Position numbers and translations under genes: made by a program. From assembly GCA_022836915.1 (NCBI GenBank), contig CP094668.1:6634001-6698000 (forward strand): a DNA stretch of 64,000 bases, given 5' to 3'. Shown piece by piece: positions 1-9,305 of the stretch. How positions within the stretch are numbered: the stretch's first letter is position 1; every line of letters begins with the position of its first letter. Below the pieces are notes generated by a model. That model worked only from the letters and a program-made list of their open reading frames with translations, made no database searches and was not told where the DNA came from. This DNA is from Paenibacillus sp. OVF10. Lineage in GTDB: Bacteria > Bacillota > Bacilli > Paenibacillales > Paenibacillaceae.

Positions 1-349
1 TCAATGCAGGATATACCTACGAGGAGTACAATGTTTCGACTGACAAAACATCCACCATAGGGCTCAACAGTCTTCTGATGGGCGGGATCGGGTACACGGC
101 TTCCCAGAAATTCAGTGCTCTTCTTTTGCTCAAAAAGGATTGGCCTTGATCCTGGTTGTCGTTCTCGGGCTAATCGGTTGGATCAGATACAAAATCAAAA
201 GCTTAAATGGAGAAGAAGAAAAACTCTCTCCTTCCGAGAGCATGTATCTGCAAGAAGCAGATGAACAGCAGTATGCTGATCAAAATGAATTGTCCTACTA
301 CCGTCAATCTGGACATCACTATAGCGCTGATAAAACGGAAAAACTCTGA
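1..349 (+). CDS. DUF2167 family membrane protein, C-terminal part, frame broken
   Basis: The window opens inside this gene. The frame starting at base 3 reads about 44 residues that resemble the end of DUF2167 proteins, including a Y-E-E-Y-N-x-S-T-D-K motif followed by a Gly/Ala-rich segment, then stops at 147-149. The continuation, a hydrophobic helix (ILVVVLGLIGW) and a charged tail, lies one frame over. Adding one A to the A5 run at 132-136 joins the two parts into a continuous reading of 115 residues. An alternative is two genes coupled by a TTGA overlap at 146-149, but the family match favours one gene. Function of DUF2167 proteins is not established; this end is a membrane anchor. Confidence 0.65.
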
Positions 350-391
350 CTTATGTTGATCCCCACATCAGCACAGACTCAGGAAACATAA

Positions 392-432
392 AATAAGCCG
401 TATATCTCTTCAGAAGAGATATACGGCTTATT
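392..432. terminator. bidirectional terminator
   Basis: A perfect 19-base inverted repeat (392-410 and 414-432) with a 3-base loop, with A-rich and T-rich ends. It separates the plus-strand DUF2167 gene from the minus-strand met operon and should serve both. Confidence 0.9.
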
Positions 433-468
433 TTATATAGCTTCACATCATGTCATACATATCGTGAA

Positions 469-1308
469 TTATTCAGTTGCGGGTTCAACTGCACCTTTAT
501 AACGTTCTTTGATGAATGTTTTCACTTCTTCGGAGTGCAGAGCAGCAGCCAGCTTCTGAATTGCATCTGAATCTTTGTTGTCCTCACGGGAAACGAGAAT
601 GTTCGCGTATGGGTTACCTTGCAGATCTTCGATCAACAAAGCATCATTCGCTGGATTCAGGTTTGCTTCAAGCGCATAGTTAGCGTTGATGAATACCAGA
701 TCCGCTTCATCCAATTGACGAGGCATCATGGCTGCATCAAGCTCGATGATATCCAGATTTTTCGGATTTGCTGTGATATCTTGAATCGTAGAAGTAATAT
801 TTGTGTTGTCTTTCAGCGTAATGATACCTTCCTTCGCGAGCAACAACAGAGCACGTCCACCATTGGATGGGTCATTTGGAATTGCTACTTTTGCGCCGTC
901 AGCCAATTCATCCAAAGACTTAATCTTTTTGGAGTATCCACCAAAAGGTTCAACATGAACAGGTGTTACAGAAACGAGGTTGAATCCACGTTCTTTATTC
1001 TCTGTGTCCAGATAAGGTTGGTGCTGGAAGAAGTTTGCATCCAATTTTTTATCAGCAAGTTGCTGGTTGGGTTGTACATAGTCATTAAACGTAACAACTT
1101 GCAAACGAATACCTTGTGCTTCCAGTTCAGGCTTGATGCTTTCCAGGATCTCTGCGTGTGGTGTAGGTGAAGCTCCAACTTTCAGTTCAACTGTGCGTGG
1201 TGCGCCTGCTGAATTGTCTGCGCCGCTATCGGCGTCCTTGTTGTTTCCGCAAGCTGCGAGAACCGCAATTAACATAAGGCTAAGTAGAGCAAAAGACCAT
1301 TTTTTCAT
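469..1308 (-). CDS. metQ: methionine ABC transporter substrate-binding lipoprotein
   Basis: A 279-residue extracytoplasmic solute-binding lipoprotein of the NlpA/MetQ family that delivers D- or L-methionine to the MetNP transporter. The N-terminus has MKK, a hydrophobic stretch and the lipobox LAAC, followed by a Ser/Asp/Gly-rich linker. Mature-domain hallmarks include VGASPTPHAEIL and NANYALEA. I chose the ATG at 1308 because it gives a normal lipoprotein signal and has an AAGGGG ribosome site 9 bases upstream; a longer in-frame start at 1371 only adds unlikely residues. It is the last gene of a three-gene operon behind a SAM riboswitch. Confidence 0.93.
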   Translation of the reverse strand: MKKWSFALLSLMLIAVLAACGNNKDADSGADNSAGAPRTVELKVGASPTPHAEILESIKPELEAQGIRLQVVTFNDYVQPNQQLADKKLDANFFQHQPYLDTENKERGFNLVSVTPVHVEPFGGYSKKIKSLDELADGAKVAIPNDPSNGGRALLLLAKEGIITLKDNTNITSTIQDITANPKNLDIIELDAAMMPRQLDEADLVFINANYALEANLNPANDALLIEDLQGNPYANILVSREDNKDSDAIQKLAAALHSEEVKTFIKERYKGAVEPATE

Positions 1309-1383
1309 GTGTAAAACCCCTTCTCTAATCATTTTTTTCATGTGGCGTCCGCATAAATGCATATCCATCATGTTATCTATGTG

Positions 1384-2043
1384 TTATTTCCTGGTGAAAA
1401 ATGTAACCAAGCGATCTCCAGCCATCTGGAGAATTTGCACAAGAATGATCATCGACACTACAGATATAATCATGATTTCATTTTGATAACGGAAGTATCC
1501 ATAGTTAATTGCCAGTGTTCCAAGACCTCCACCACCAACCATGCCCGCCATCGCCGTATAAGAGACAAGCGTAACGATCGTGATTGTTATACCAGCAAGC
1601 AGACCAGGCAGTGCCTCAGGCAGTAACACCCGTCTTACAATCTGTCCGGTTGATGCACCCATCGACTGCGCCGCTTCAATGACACCCCGATCAACTTCTC
1701 GCAACGTCGTCTCCACCAAGCGAGCAAAGTAAGGAGCTGCTGAAATAACTAAAGGTGGTATAACACCTAACACTCCTGTAGCTGTACCGACGAGTATACG
1801 AGTGAATGGAATAAGAGCAACAATCAATATGATAAATGGGACTGAGCGCAAAATATTAACAATCAGAGATAGTACCGTGTACACTGCCCTTGACTTGATC
1901 GAAGCAGATCGGGCTGTCATGAACAGCAGAACTCCGAGCGGTAAACCAAAGATTACGGTAAACAAGCCTGATACACCCAAAATTTGCAGTGTCTCAATGG
2001 AGGCTTTACCAACCTCTTCCCAGCGAACTGTTGAAAAATCCAT
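1384..2043 (-). CDS. metP: methionine ABC transporter permease
   Basis: A 219-residue integral membrane permease of the BPD_transp_1 (MetI/MetP) class. Five hydrophobic segments and the cytoplasmic EAA loop (E-A-A-x-S-M-G-A-S at about residues 123-131, contacting the ATPase) are visible. The length is that of MetI/MetP proteins. The start abuts the metN stop directly (2043/2044), which suggests translational coupling, and metQ follows after 75 bases. Together the three genes encode the high-affinity methionine uptake system, repressed when S-adenosylmethionine is plentiful. Confidence 0.93.
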   Translation of the reverse strand: MDFSTVRWEEVGKASIETLQILGVSGLFTVIFGLPLGVLLFMTARSASIKSRAVYTVLSLIVNILRSVPFIILIVALIPFTRILVGTATGVLGVIPPLVISAAPYFARLVETTLREVDRGVIEAAQSMGASTGQIVRRVLLPEALPGLLAGITITIVTLVSYTAMAGMVGGGGLGTLAINYGYFRYQNEIMIISVVSMIILVQILQMAGDRLVTFFTRK

Positions 2044-3078
2044 CTAACGAAGCACCTCCACATCAAGTCCCTCTGCGGTCAATTCTGATATCGTCCGATC
2101 AATCGCAATTGAATCACCCTCGAACCGAACGGTCAGCTGTCCATAAGGCACCTGTTTAATCGTAGAGATTGTACCCTGCAGGATGGCAAAATCCACACCC
2201 GTCTTACGTACCGTTCTGGACAAAATCGCTTCATACGTTTTGTTACCCAGAAAAGATATCTTCACAAGTTTGGAAGCAGCACCTGCCTGCAATTCAATGC
2301 TTGCATTCGCCAGAGCCGTCTCCTCTAGGGCAAGTCCAGCTTCATGGTCACGCATCATGAAGTCCCGCGTAATCGCGTGCTGCGGCTTCAGGAACACTTC
2401 TGTTACAGGTCCTTGTTCCACAATGCCACCTTGATGAATGACAGCTACCTTGTCACAGATGTTCTGAATGACATGCATCTCATGTGTAATCAGCACAATT
2501 GTAAGGTTGTACTTTTCATTAATGTCGAGCAGTAACTTCAGGATTGAATTTGTCGTCTGCGGATCAAGTGCCGAAGTAGCCTCATCACAGAGAAGTACAT
2601 TTGGGTCACTTGCAAGTGCTCTCGCAATCCCGACACGTTGTTTCTGTCCACCCGATAATTGAGCCGGATATTTGCTGCTATGGTGTTCCAGACCAACCAG
2701 TGCGAGCATTTCCTTCACTTTGCGATCAATGGCTTCCTTGGGTGTATTCACAAGTTTTAGTGGAAAAGCTACATTGTCATATACCGTTGCAGAGGATAAC
2801 AGATTAAAGTGTTGGAAAATCATCCCGATCTTGCGTCTCTGTTGCTGCAATTCGGTTTTGCTCAGTTCAGTCAGGTTGATCCCGTCAACCCATACTTCAC
2901 CCTCCGTAGGGCGCTCCAGCAAATTAATACAGCGAATCAATGTACTTTTGCCCGCTCCAGAATGGCCAATCACTCCGTAGATTTCGCCCTTTTGGATGCT
3001 CAAATTCAGCTCGGATAACGCTGTTGTAGATTTTGCCCCTTTGCCGTACGTTTTCGTTAAACCTTTTAATTCAATCAA
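2044..3078 (-). CDS. metN: methionine ABC transporter ATP-binding protein
   Basis: The ATPase of the methionine importer. Walker A GHSGAGKST (about residue 38), signature LSGGQKQRVG, Walker B LLCDEATSALD and the switch histidine in ITHEM are all present. The C-terminal 90 residues form the NIL (ACT-like) domain that senses methionine in MetN proteins. I prefer the TTG start at 3078 (protein begins MIELKGLTKTYG, 344 residues) because AAGGGG lies 9 bases upstream; a GTG at 3102 would add eight residues and place the ribosome site inside the gene. First gene of the operon. Confidence 0.93.
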   Translation of the reverse strand: MIELKGLTKTYGKGAKSTTALSELNLSIQKGEIYGVIGHSGAGKSTLIRCINLLERPTEGEVWVDGINLTELSKTELQQQRRKIGMIFQHFNLLSSATVYDNVAFPLKLVNTPKEAIDRKVKEMLALVGLEHHSSKYPAQLSGGQKQRVGIARALASDPNVLLCDEATSALDPQTTNSILKLLLDINEKYNLTIVLITHEMHVIQNICDKVAVIHQGGIVEQGPVTEVFLKPQHAITRDFMMRDHEAGLALEETALANASIELQAGAASKLVKISFLGNKTYEAILSRTVRKTGVDFAILQGTISTIKQVPYGQLTVRFEGDSIAIDRTISELTAEGLDVEVLR

Positions 3079-3150
3079 TCGCACTTGCCCCTTTCCAACC
3101 ACCTACATGTATCTTTACCCGATCTAAAGAAAAACTCCCCTTAAAGTACA

Positions 3151-3185
3151 AAAAAGAGCCCTTTGCAGATACAAAGAGGGCTCTT
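3151..3185 (-). terminator. riboswitch expression-platform terminator
   Basis: On the minus strand an 11- to 13-pair hairpin (AGAGCCCTCTTTG paired with CAAAGGGCTCT) is followed by TTTTTTG. It lies between the SAM aptamer and metN, the normal position of an S-box intrinsic terminator. Confidence 0.85.
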
Positions 3186-3202
3186 CACGTGAAAGAATAT
3201 AC

Positions 3203-3343
3203 CTTCTCATCTGCCAAAATCGTGTCTTGCACCATTTTGTAGGAATTAGCACCTAACATCTATAACGAATGATACAAGATCATGTCGTTACAAATCGGTT
3301 GCCGGGCTTCATCGGGCCTGTCCCTCCGCCGCTCTCGATAAGA
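3203..3343 (-). promoter_or_regulatory. SAM-I (S-box) riboswitch
   Basis: Read on the minus strand this carries the diagnostic S-box blocks: AGAG after the P1 5' strand, GGAGGGACAGGCCC, GATGAAGCCCGGCAACC, AGGTGCTAATTCCTAC, and a closing GATGAGAAG that pairs with the 5' TTCTTATC. Binding of S-adenosylmethionine to this aptamer class promotes the downstream terminator, so the methionine importer is shut off when SAM is abundant. Confidence 0.97.
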
Positions 3344-3448
3344 AATATGTTATTGTAGGATTTTATAAGTTCATGTAGTTTATGCTTTATAATGTGAACG
3401 TAACTTCCGAAATATCAGTTCTATCCGTGTAACATTCGATTGAAACTC

Positions 3449-3477
3449 AGTATATTCCAAGTATTCCGATTTGTCAA
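3449..3477 (-). promoter_or_regulatory. candidate sigma-A promoter of the met operon
   Basis: On the minus strand TTGACA, a 17-base spacer and TATACT. It overlaps the last codons of the upstream HEPN-like gene and lies about 100 bases ahead of the riboswitch. The long gap to the aptamer leaves room for a second promoter. Confidence 0.5.
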
Positions 3478-4142
3478 AGGGAATTATTTCTTTTCCATAT
3501 ATTATTGATATAACTATAAGAGGCTGTTAACGTTTCACAGACCATATCGACGCCTTGACGCATTTCCTGCACATGCTGATTCAGATCCTCCAACTTCACT
3601 TTACCTTGCAAGGTCTGGTGTAACTGCCACAGGTCATCGTGCATTTCGGAGTTCATGTAGTGAATTTCCATATTACGACGTTTGCGCAGCTTGCTCATCG
3701 GCTCACGATAAGAGTCCTTGATCTGAATCAATCGCAACGCAAGATCATGATGCTCCCTCGCATAATCGAACTGCCTCAACACAGTAAAATAGGAAAAATG
3801 CGCTTTGGTATTTGACGTATTCAGTTGGAATATTTCATTTAAGACGGTGCCGACTTTATCCAGAATGGCAAAGCAGCGGATAAAGCCATCTTTGTAGAAA
3901 TACACATACCGAGCATACTCGGCTTTTTCAGTCGGCGTCATATCATCCGTTGAGCCTGCAACGACCTTTTTGCGAAAATGAGCAGCAGCGAAACAGCTTT
4001 GCTCCAGTTCATCCAGTGAGGAGATGAGTCCCTGAGTCCACACATACAGCTTCCGATAGTCATGCGTGGGATCATGGTCCACATGCATTTGTCGTTGAAA
4101 TAGCTCAAGCGTATGCGCCATTGCGTCCATCGCTGCCTTCAA
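3474..4142 (-). CDS. Cthe_2314-like HEPN protein
   Basis: A 222-residue soluble, mostly helical protein. The pattern resembles the Cthe_2314-like HEPN family: a long helical N-terminal half, a conserved ARYVYFYKDGFIRCFAILDK segment and a basic LRKRRNMEIHYMN segment that fits the R-x4-6-H signature of HEPN domains (R-N-x-x-I-H-Y here). HEPN proteins are often RNases or nucleotide-binding partners, but for this family no role is established, so activity is inference. The TTG at 4142 has GAAGG 4 bases upstream; an ATG four codons on also has a GAAGG site. It is monocistronic. Confidence 0.7.
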   Translation of the reverse strand: MKAAMDAMAHTLELFQRQMHVDHDPTHDYRKLYVWTQGLISSLDELEQSCFAAAHFRKKVVAGSTDDMTPTEKAEYARYVYFYKDGFIRCFAILDKVGTVLNEIFQLNTSNTKAHFSYFTVLRQFDYAREHHDLALRLIQIKDSYREPMSKLRKRRNMEIHYMNSEMHDDLWQLHQTLQGKVKLEDLNQHVQEMRQGVDMVCETLTASYSYINNIWKRNNSL

Positions 4143-4303
4143 TTTACCTTCGTTTATACGTGGCTTTTCCCCAACAACGTTCGCAGCATATCTAACCTCC
4201 TCTTTTCCAAATCAACAAGAATTCATCACCGTAACGTAACACATCATCCATTCCGTGTAATTGCTGCTTGCCATAGGTTGCCCTGATCCCCCTGACATCA
4301 AAC

Positions 4304-4348
4304 AAAGTCCACCTGTCCAATGATGTACATCACTGGATGGTGGACTTT
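4304..4348 (-). terminator. terminator downstream of ctaA
   Basis: Inverted repeat AAAGTCCACC with GGTGGACTTT plus an inner TCCA/TGGA pair, followed on the minus strand by TTTGTTTG. It is placed 40 bases after the ctaA stop. Confidence 0.7.
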
Positions 4349-4389
4349 CATATTTAGCCCAAGTACCTTTGAAAAAGTGAATCTATATC

Positions 4390-5328
4390 TTAGAAACGAT
4401 TAACCGGGCGATACAGCTTGTACACCAGGAAACTCATATACGTTAAGACTCCGAACAATATGGCGATATCCAGCATATGAGCAAGAGCTACGAACATGTA
4501 TACTTCCGGACGGTTCATTGTCACCATCATGAAAATACCAATGACTACTTGCATCAGAATAAGAACAACGGATACCACACCCAGAGTACGCATTTCCTTA
4601 TTGTCCGGATGATTACGGTAAGCGAAGTGACCCAGGATTGCAATAACAATCACGAGCGACGCAGCTGCTGCACGGTGAGCAAAAGCAACCGCTACCCCAC
4701 CCGAAAGCTCAGGAATAATCTGCCCGTTACAGAGCGGAAATCCGGAACATCCGCCGGCAGAATCCGTGTGACTCACAAATGCACCCGTGTATACCACGAG
4801 ATATGTGTAAATGGTGGAGAACCAGACCAGATTCCTGAATTTTTTACTAACCCGAGGGTATTTATTCAGTCGCTCCAATCCGCCATCTTTTGCCTCTTGC
4901 CTGATGCCCAGCGCCATCATTAGAGAACTGGCAAAAGCAATCAGTGCAAAGCCAAAATGCAGTGCCATGACTGCTGAAGATTGGGAGAAGACAACGGCAA
5001 AAGCCCCCATGATTCCCTGGACGATAACAAATACCAGAGTTAAGAAAGAAAACAATTGCAGGTCACGGCGTGACTTGCCAAACCGCAGAAAAGCAACAAA
5101 CGAGGCAATGGACAACAGTCCAGCCAGTGCGCTCACAGCGCGATGGGAATATTCAATGAGTGAAGCCACAGTATGTGCGGGAACAAGTTTTCCGTTACAT
5201 AAAGGCCATTCCGTTCCGCAGCCAAGGCCTGATTCCGTTTTGGTTACGATGCCTCCACCAAAAGTGGCCAGAAACATGACAAGACAGGTTAATACGGTTA
5301 ACCATTTAAACAAAGTTAAGTGTTTCAA
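4390..5328 (-). CDS. ctaA: heme A synthase
   Basis: A 312-residue, eight-helix membrane enzyme that oxidises the C8 methyl of heme O to make heme A for the cytochrome aa3/caa3 oxidases. The internal duplication typical of CtaA is seen: each half has a Cys pair (GLGCGTEWPLCNG near residue 35 and GGCSGFPLCNG near residue 193) and a heme-ligand histidine motif (IEYSHRA and AFAHRA). The TTG start has GGGTGAG 6 bases upstream. The usual neighbour ctaB is not adjacent. A Sco protein needed for the same oxidases lies at 25.7-26.3 kb. Confidence 0.95.
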   Translation of the reverse strand: MKHLTLFKWLTVLTCLVMFLATFGGGIVTKTESGLGCGTEWPLCNGKLVPAHTVASLIEYSHRAVSALAGLLSIASFVAFLRFGKSRRDLQLFSFLTLVFVIVQGIMGAFAVVFSQSSAVMALHFGFALIAFASSLMMALGIRQEAKDGGLERLNKYPRVSKKFRNLVWFSTIYTYLVVYTGAFVSHTDSAGGCSGFPLCNGQIIPELSGGVAVAFAHRAAAASLVIVIAILGHFAYRNHPDNKEMRTLGVVSVVLILMQVVIGIFMMVTMNRPEVYMFVALAHMLDIAILFGVLTYMSFLVYKLYRPVNRF

Positions 5329-5560
5329 TTTTTTCTCACCCGCTGTTGGTTTAAGATGGCGAAGAATATTCTCCGCTTGTTTCGGTACTTTGACACTTAT
5401 TTCACAACTAAATTCATTATACCGGATAAAATGTTCATTGACGTCGCGCTTTGTGACAAAATGTTAACGTCTGCTGAAATAATGACCCACAGGTCATTGG
5501 AGTTATGTAATTGAGTGATATGCCAGTTGAATTGTGTCTTAAACAGAATTCTGAACAGAC
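5329..5560. other. ctaA upstream region
   Basis: No gene supported here. The stretch must contain the ctaA promoter on the minus strand; I see no confident -35/-10 pair and no structured leader. Confidence 0.5.
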
Positions 5561-5596
5561 AAACGCCATTTCCCTATTTCAAGAGAAATGGCGTTT
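5561..5596 (-). terminator. terminator of thioredoxin-like gene
   Basis: A 12-base perfect inverted repeat (AAACGCCATTTC and GAAATGGCGTTT, 12-base loop), 47 bases after the stop of the minus-strand gene. Confidence 0.8.
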
Positions 5597-5642
5597 CATC
5601 TAGTATACCCTTTTACAACATGAACCTGTCATACTTTTATTA

Positions 5643-5987
5643 TCATTTATGGATCGTGTTGTACACTTCGACTGCGCGATCCAGGAACTGCTCAATCTCT
5701 TCTCTCGACTTGCGCAGCTTGTTCACATACCGTACGAGTTCGCGGCCATCTGTATACGCCACAAAGCTTGGGATGCCAAGAATATTCTGCTCTTCACTAA
5801 CCGTTCCAACCTGATCCACGTCGACCTCAATCAAAGTCAGTTCACGTGCATATTTCTCTTCAACCTCAGGCATAAACGGATCAATGTATTTGCAGTCACC
5901 ACACCAGTCTGCCTTGAATACGGCAATCGTCAAACGTGGGGATTGGATGGCTACATCAAAAGCCGGTTTGGAAGTAATCTGTTCCAT
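5643..5987 (-). CDS. thioredoxin family protein
   Basis: A 114-residue single thioredoxin fold without a signal peptide, so cytoplasmic. The active site reads KADWCGDCKYIDP (CxxC, about residues 28-31), and the cis-proline region is ILGIPSF. WCGDC differs from the classical WCGPC, suggesting a specialised reductase or monothiol partner rather than TrxA. The ATG at 5987 has AGGGAG 9 bases upstream; the longer in-frame starts at 5996 and 6053 are too close to, or lack, a ribosome site. It is divergent from the DUF2515 gene. Confidence 0.85.
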   Translation of the reverse strand: MEQITSKPAFDVAIQSPRLTIAVFKADWCGDCKYIDPFMPEVEEKYARELTLIEVDVDQVGTVSEEQNILGIPSFVAYTDGRELVRYVNKLRKSREEIEQFLDRAVEVYNTIHK

Positions 5988-6129
5988 TCGGTTCATCTCC
6001 CTTTCTGTACCTTGTCTTACCCTAAGTGAAGCAAATTGGCGAGTGGAAGTCAAATAATCAGCGCATACTTAGAATAAACCACATGGTCTGTGAAATTAAA
6101 CCCAGAACATCATGAAAGGATGTCACATC

Positions 6130-7415
6130 ATGACTTCCACCAGAACCGATTCTTCCAGCGAACAGCATCACGGGTCCCTCCTGCAGATTGTCCGTTCCAT
6201 TCCGGGTGCTGCCCGGGAAATCTGGCGTGGCAAACAGGCTGCATGGCAAGCTTCAGCACAGCTTCGTCACCCATTACGTGACATCGAGTGGGATACAGAT
6301 ACGGCAGCTGCCTTACAGTCTGAGGTGGAGCGTTTGTTACCTGCCAGCGGCAAGTCTTTTGCACGCACGGACCAGGTTCAAAGTGCACTCGTCTGCGAAG
6401 AAGATTGCATCATTCTGGAAGAGATTAAGACACTGACCCAGGAGCACAATCGGAGTAATATCACCCGCACGGCAGCCTATCTGGAATGTTATGAGCAATA
6501 TCCCGAACTGCACTGGGCACTGCTGGCCCATATGGTGTCTCGCAACGGTGGATATCACATGACAGATCTTCAGAGTGACTTGATGCATAATCTACAGAAT
6601 CAGAGCGATCGCGAGCATATGTACCGGCTGCTGGAGCGGTGTAATGCACTCATTTTCCAGGATGCCTATCCCCAGCTTCTGCTGTATATGAACAGTCGCC
6701 GGATCGGACGAAGCTGTTTCCATCTTTTGTCGCACTTTCACGTATCGGCGTTTATGACGCCATTTTGGGAACGCTTTTGGCTGGAACGGTGCAGTTCACT
6801 GCTTAGTGTGGCATTAATTATTAATGAGCAGAACTATATCGAGAGCCGGGTGGTGCAGCATCCTTATTTTCAAAAAGAGGTACTTTCCAAACCCGCATTC
6901 CATCTGCATAATCTGGCGGGTCTGAATCATATCGTCTTTCCTCTTGGACGGGGAGCAGGACTCGCAGGACGCGTCATTGAACATTTTGGCAAGCTGGATG
7001 AGCGAATCATGTTTGGCAAAGGGCTATATGCCCTGTTGTTTGGCATGGAGCAAGTACACTCACAAGTGTTGGAGTTCGCACGTTTGGTTCCCCATCGTGG
7101 CTCGCGTGCCGAATATTGGCCTGGGCTGTTTACCAATCGTGAAGACGAGGCGGGTGATCATACATTATACGCTCAGGCGTTACTGGATGAGGAATGGCTT
7201 CCAGAAGGGCAACGATTATATAGTCCGGAACTGCTTTCCGTATGGGGGACACGCCTTATGAACCGATCACCAGACATGACTGGCTTCAGACTCGGGATAG
7301 TCTCGGTTATCTGACGGCACCACGTCGGCCATGGCTGTTTGAGATGAGTCACGAACACCGGTATGGCATGCTGAAAACAGCACTGGCTCATGATGCTAAA
7401 GCCATCACACACTAA
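6130..7415 (+). CDS. DUF2515 family protein, frame broken near the end
   Basis: A 428-residue protein when repaired, resembling the DUF2515 (YppC-type) family of Bacillales, whose function is unknown. It is rich in Trp, His and Arg, with no signal peptide. As given the frame stops at 7314. The reading one frame over from about 7245 gives a coherent end (DTPYEPITRHDWLQ... to ...AHDAKAITH) stopping at 7413-7415. One extra G in the G5 run at 7244-7248 joins them. The ATG at 6130 has AAAGGA 9 bases upstream; an ATG at 6112 lacks a ribosome site. Confidence 0.75.
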
Positions 7416-7532
7416 TGATAAAAATCATATAGAGCAGACAAAGACGGATGATATGATACCCCGATGTACCGCTAATCCTCGCTTGCTGGGCTAATGTCGA
7501 GTTCAGTCGCTCAGCTCGCCTTAGCTAAACAA

Positions 7533-7565
7533 AAAGCCCTGTCCGCTTAACAGCAGACAGAGCTT
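7533..7565 (-). terminator. terminator of the flippase gene
   Basis: Hairpin AAGCTCTGTC / GGACAGGGCTT on the minus strand followed by TTTTTGTTT, about 50 bases after the stop. Confidence 0.75.
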
Positions 7566-7615
7566 GTATCCTATTTTCACTAAATATTGGAGCTTGAATG
7601 ATGCTCCTTACATTC

Positions 7616-9244
7616 TTAACCTCTTTGCCCAGCTCCACGTTGAAGACGCATAAGTGGACGAAGAATTTTTTGCAGAATACGGGGGTAACTGCCCAGCTCG
7701 TCCTTGCGCAGTACACGCAGCACAACCATGAGAACCAGATACACCACCACCACAAGCACACCAACCACAAGGCAGGTAAACAGGAAGGATACACGTGCTG
7801 GCAGGAACAGTCCAAAGATCGTATTCCCAATCCAGTTCGTTGCAAATCCTACACCTGCTGCAAGCAACACTGTAATGATAAACCCTTTCCAACGATCTCC
7901 CATGATGGAGAAATCAACGATTTTGCGAAGGACCCGCAGATTCAGGTACGTGATGACCAAGAAACAAAGGGCCGTTGCAATAATGATGCCGTATATGCCA
8001 AAGATCGGCGCCAGAATCAGACTTGCGATCAGTTTGATCACAACACCTGCTGCGACACTGATCATCGTAATCCGCGGTTTCCCTACCCCGAGTAAAATGG
8101 AGTTAGTGGTCATCATCGTAATCTGGAAAATGGTACCAAATGTTAACAAGGCAATGATCGGCGTTCCATCCAGATTGGTAAACAGCAATCCGTTTACCGA
8201 ATACGCTGCCGCACAAAGTGCAATGACAATCGGCATACCTGTCAGAATCGAAATGCGCAACGCAAGTGTAACCTGACTCTTCAGATGCGCTTCATCCTTG
8301 CGGGCAAATGCTGCCGATATGACAGGCACCAACGATTGACTCAAAGCGATAGCCAGAATCGGAGGAATACCCGCAATACTTTGGGCTTTCGCACCCAGGA
8401 TCGCAAGTACACCTGTCGCTTCTTCGAGTCCGATCTGGCCACTAAGCAGTGGTACCACAAGGGATGAATCGATGAAGTTAATGGCTGGAACCGCAAGTGA
8501 AGACAGCACAATAGGAATAGACAACTTGAAGATATCACTGTAGATGCCTCGCATCGGCAACTGTTCTGCACGTTCGTAATTCAATTGGGCCGCACGGTCA
8601 CTACGACGCAGCTTCAAGGTGAAGTACAGCATGACACCAAAGGCACCCACGCTTCCTAATACTCCACCAAATGAGGCACCCGCAGCAATTGTCTGGTCAT
8701 CATAATTCCATTGCAGCATGACATAAGCCACGATAATGGCTGTACCTACACGGGCGAACTGTTCAACAATCTGTGAAATACCACCCGCTGTCATGTTGCC
8801 GCGTCCCTGGAAATATCCACGCATCATCGCAATGGCCGGGAACAGCAGCAAGGCTGGAGCCAAGGCACGAATGGCGCTGACCGACTCCGGTACTTTGGAG
8901 ACATACGTAGCATAATAAGGTGCCGCGAACCACAATAAAGCAGACATGACTACCCCGGCAACAGCCGCAAAGATCAGGGCTGCACGGTAGATCTGTTGAG
9001 CTTCACCCGCGCGTCCGAGCGCATAACGTTCGGATACCATTTTACTCAGAGTACTCGGTATGCCCGCCGTTGCTACAGTTAACAGCATTAAATATACCGT
9101 ATTGGAGATGGTAAACGATGCGTTACCGACATCTCCGAGGATATGCTCCAGCGGCACCCGTTGAACCAATCCCAGTACTCTCGCGATCAGCGCAGCGGCC
9201 GCCAGTATGAGCGTACCCCTAATGAATGTTTCTTTCTTAGACAA
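7616..9244 (-). CDS. lipid II flippase-like MOP-superfamily protein (YtgP/SpoVB type)
   Basis: A 542-residue polytopic membrane protein with about 14 hydrophobic segments, of the polysaccharide-export MATE/MOP group. Early hallmarks are TFIRGTLILAAAALIARVLG and the MMRGYFQGRGNM loop, typical of YtgP (Bacillus MurJ, lipid II flippase) and SpoVB. Length and the basic loops fit YtgP best, but a spore cortex role (SpoVB-like) cannot be excluded. The TTG at 9244 is favoured because AAGGGG lies 7 bases upstream; a GTG at 9268 would put that site in the coding region. Confidence 0.8.
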   Translation of the reverse strand: MSKKETFIRGTLILAAAALIARVLGLVQRVPLEHILGDVGNASFTISNTVYLMLLTVATAGIPSTLSKMVSERYALGRAGEAQQIYRAALIFAAVAGVVMSALLWFAAPYYATYVSKVPESVSAIRALAPALLLFPAIAMMRGYFQGRGNMTAGGISQIVEQFARVGTAIIVAYVMLQWNYDDQTIAAGASFGGVLGSVGAFGVMLYFTLKLRRSDRAAQLNYERAEQLPMRGIYSDIFKLSIPIVLSSLAVPAINFIDSSLVVPLLSGQIGLEEATGVLAILGAKAQSIAGIPPILAIALSQSLVPVISAAFARKDEAHLKSQVTLALRISILTGMPIVIALCAAAYSVNGLLFTNLDGTPIIALLTFGTIFQITMMTTNSILLGVGKPRITMISVAAGVVIKLIASLILAPIFGIYGIIIATALCFLVITYLNLRVLRKIVDFSIMGDRWKGFIITVLLAAGVGFATNWIGNTIFGLFLPARVSFLFTCLVVGVLVVVVYLVLMVVLRVLRKDELGSYPRILQKILRPLMRLQRGAGQRG

Positions 9245-9305
9245 ACGAATTCCCCTTCTTTCCTCCACACCGGACGTGCATCCCGTTGAAGCTAATCCTG
9301 AACGT

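Noticed and set aside
132..149. TTGA start/stop overlap suggesting two coupled genes
   Set aside because: The two pieces together match one DUF2167 C-terminus, and the A5 run fits the general pattern of missing homopolymer bases.
619..1170. Long open frame opposite metQ
   Set aside because: Shadow of metQ with Cys/Ile-rich composition and no ribosome site. Similar shadows oppose lipA, zwf, gnd and pepF.
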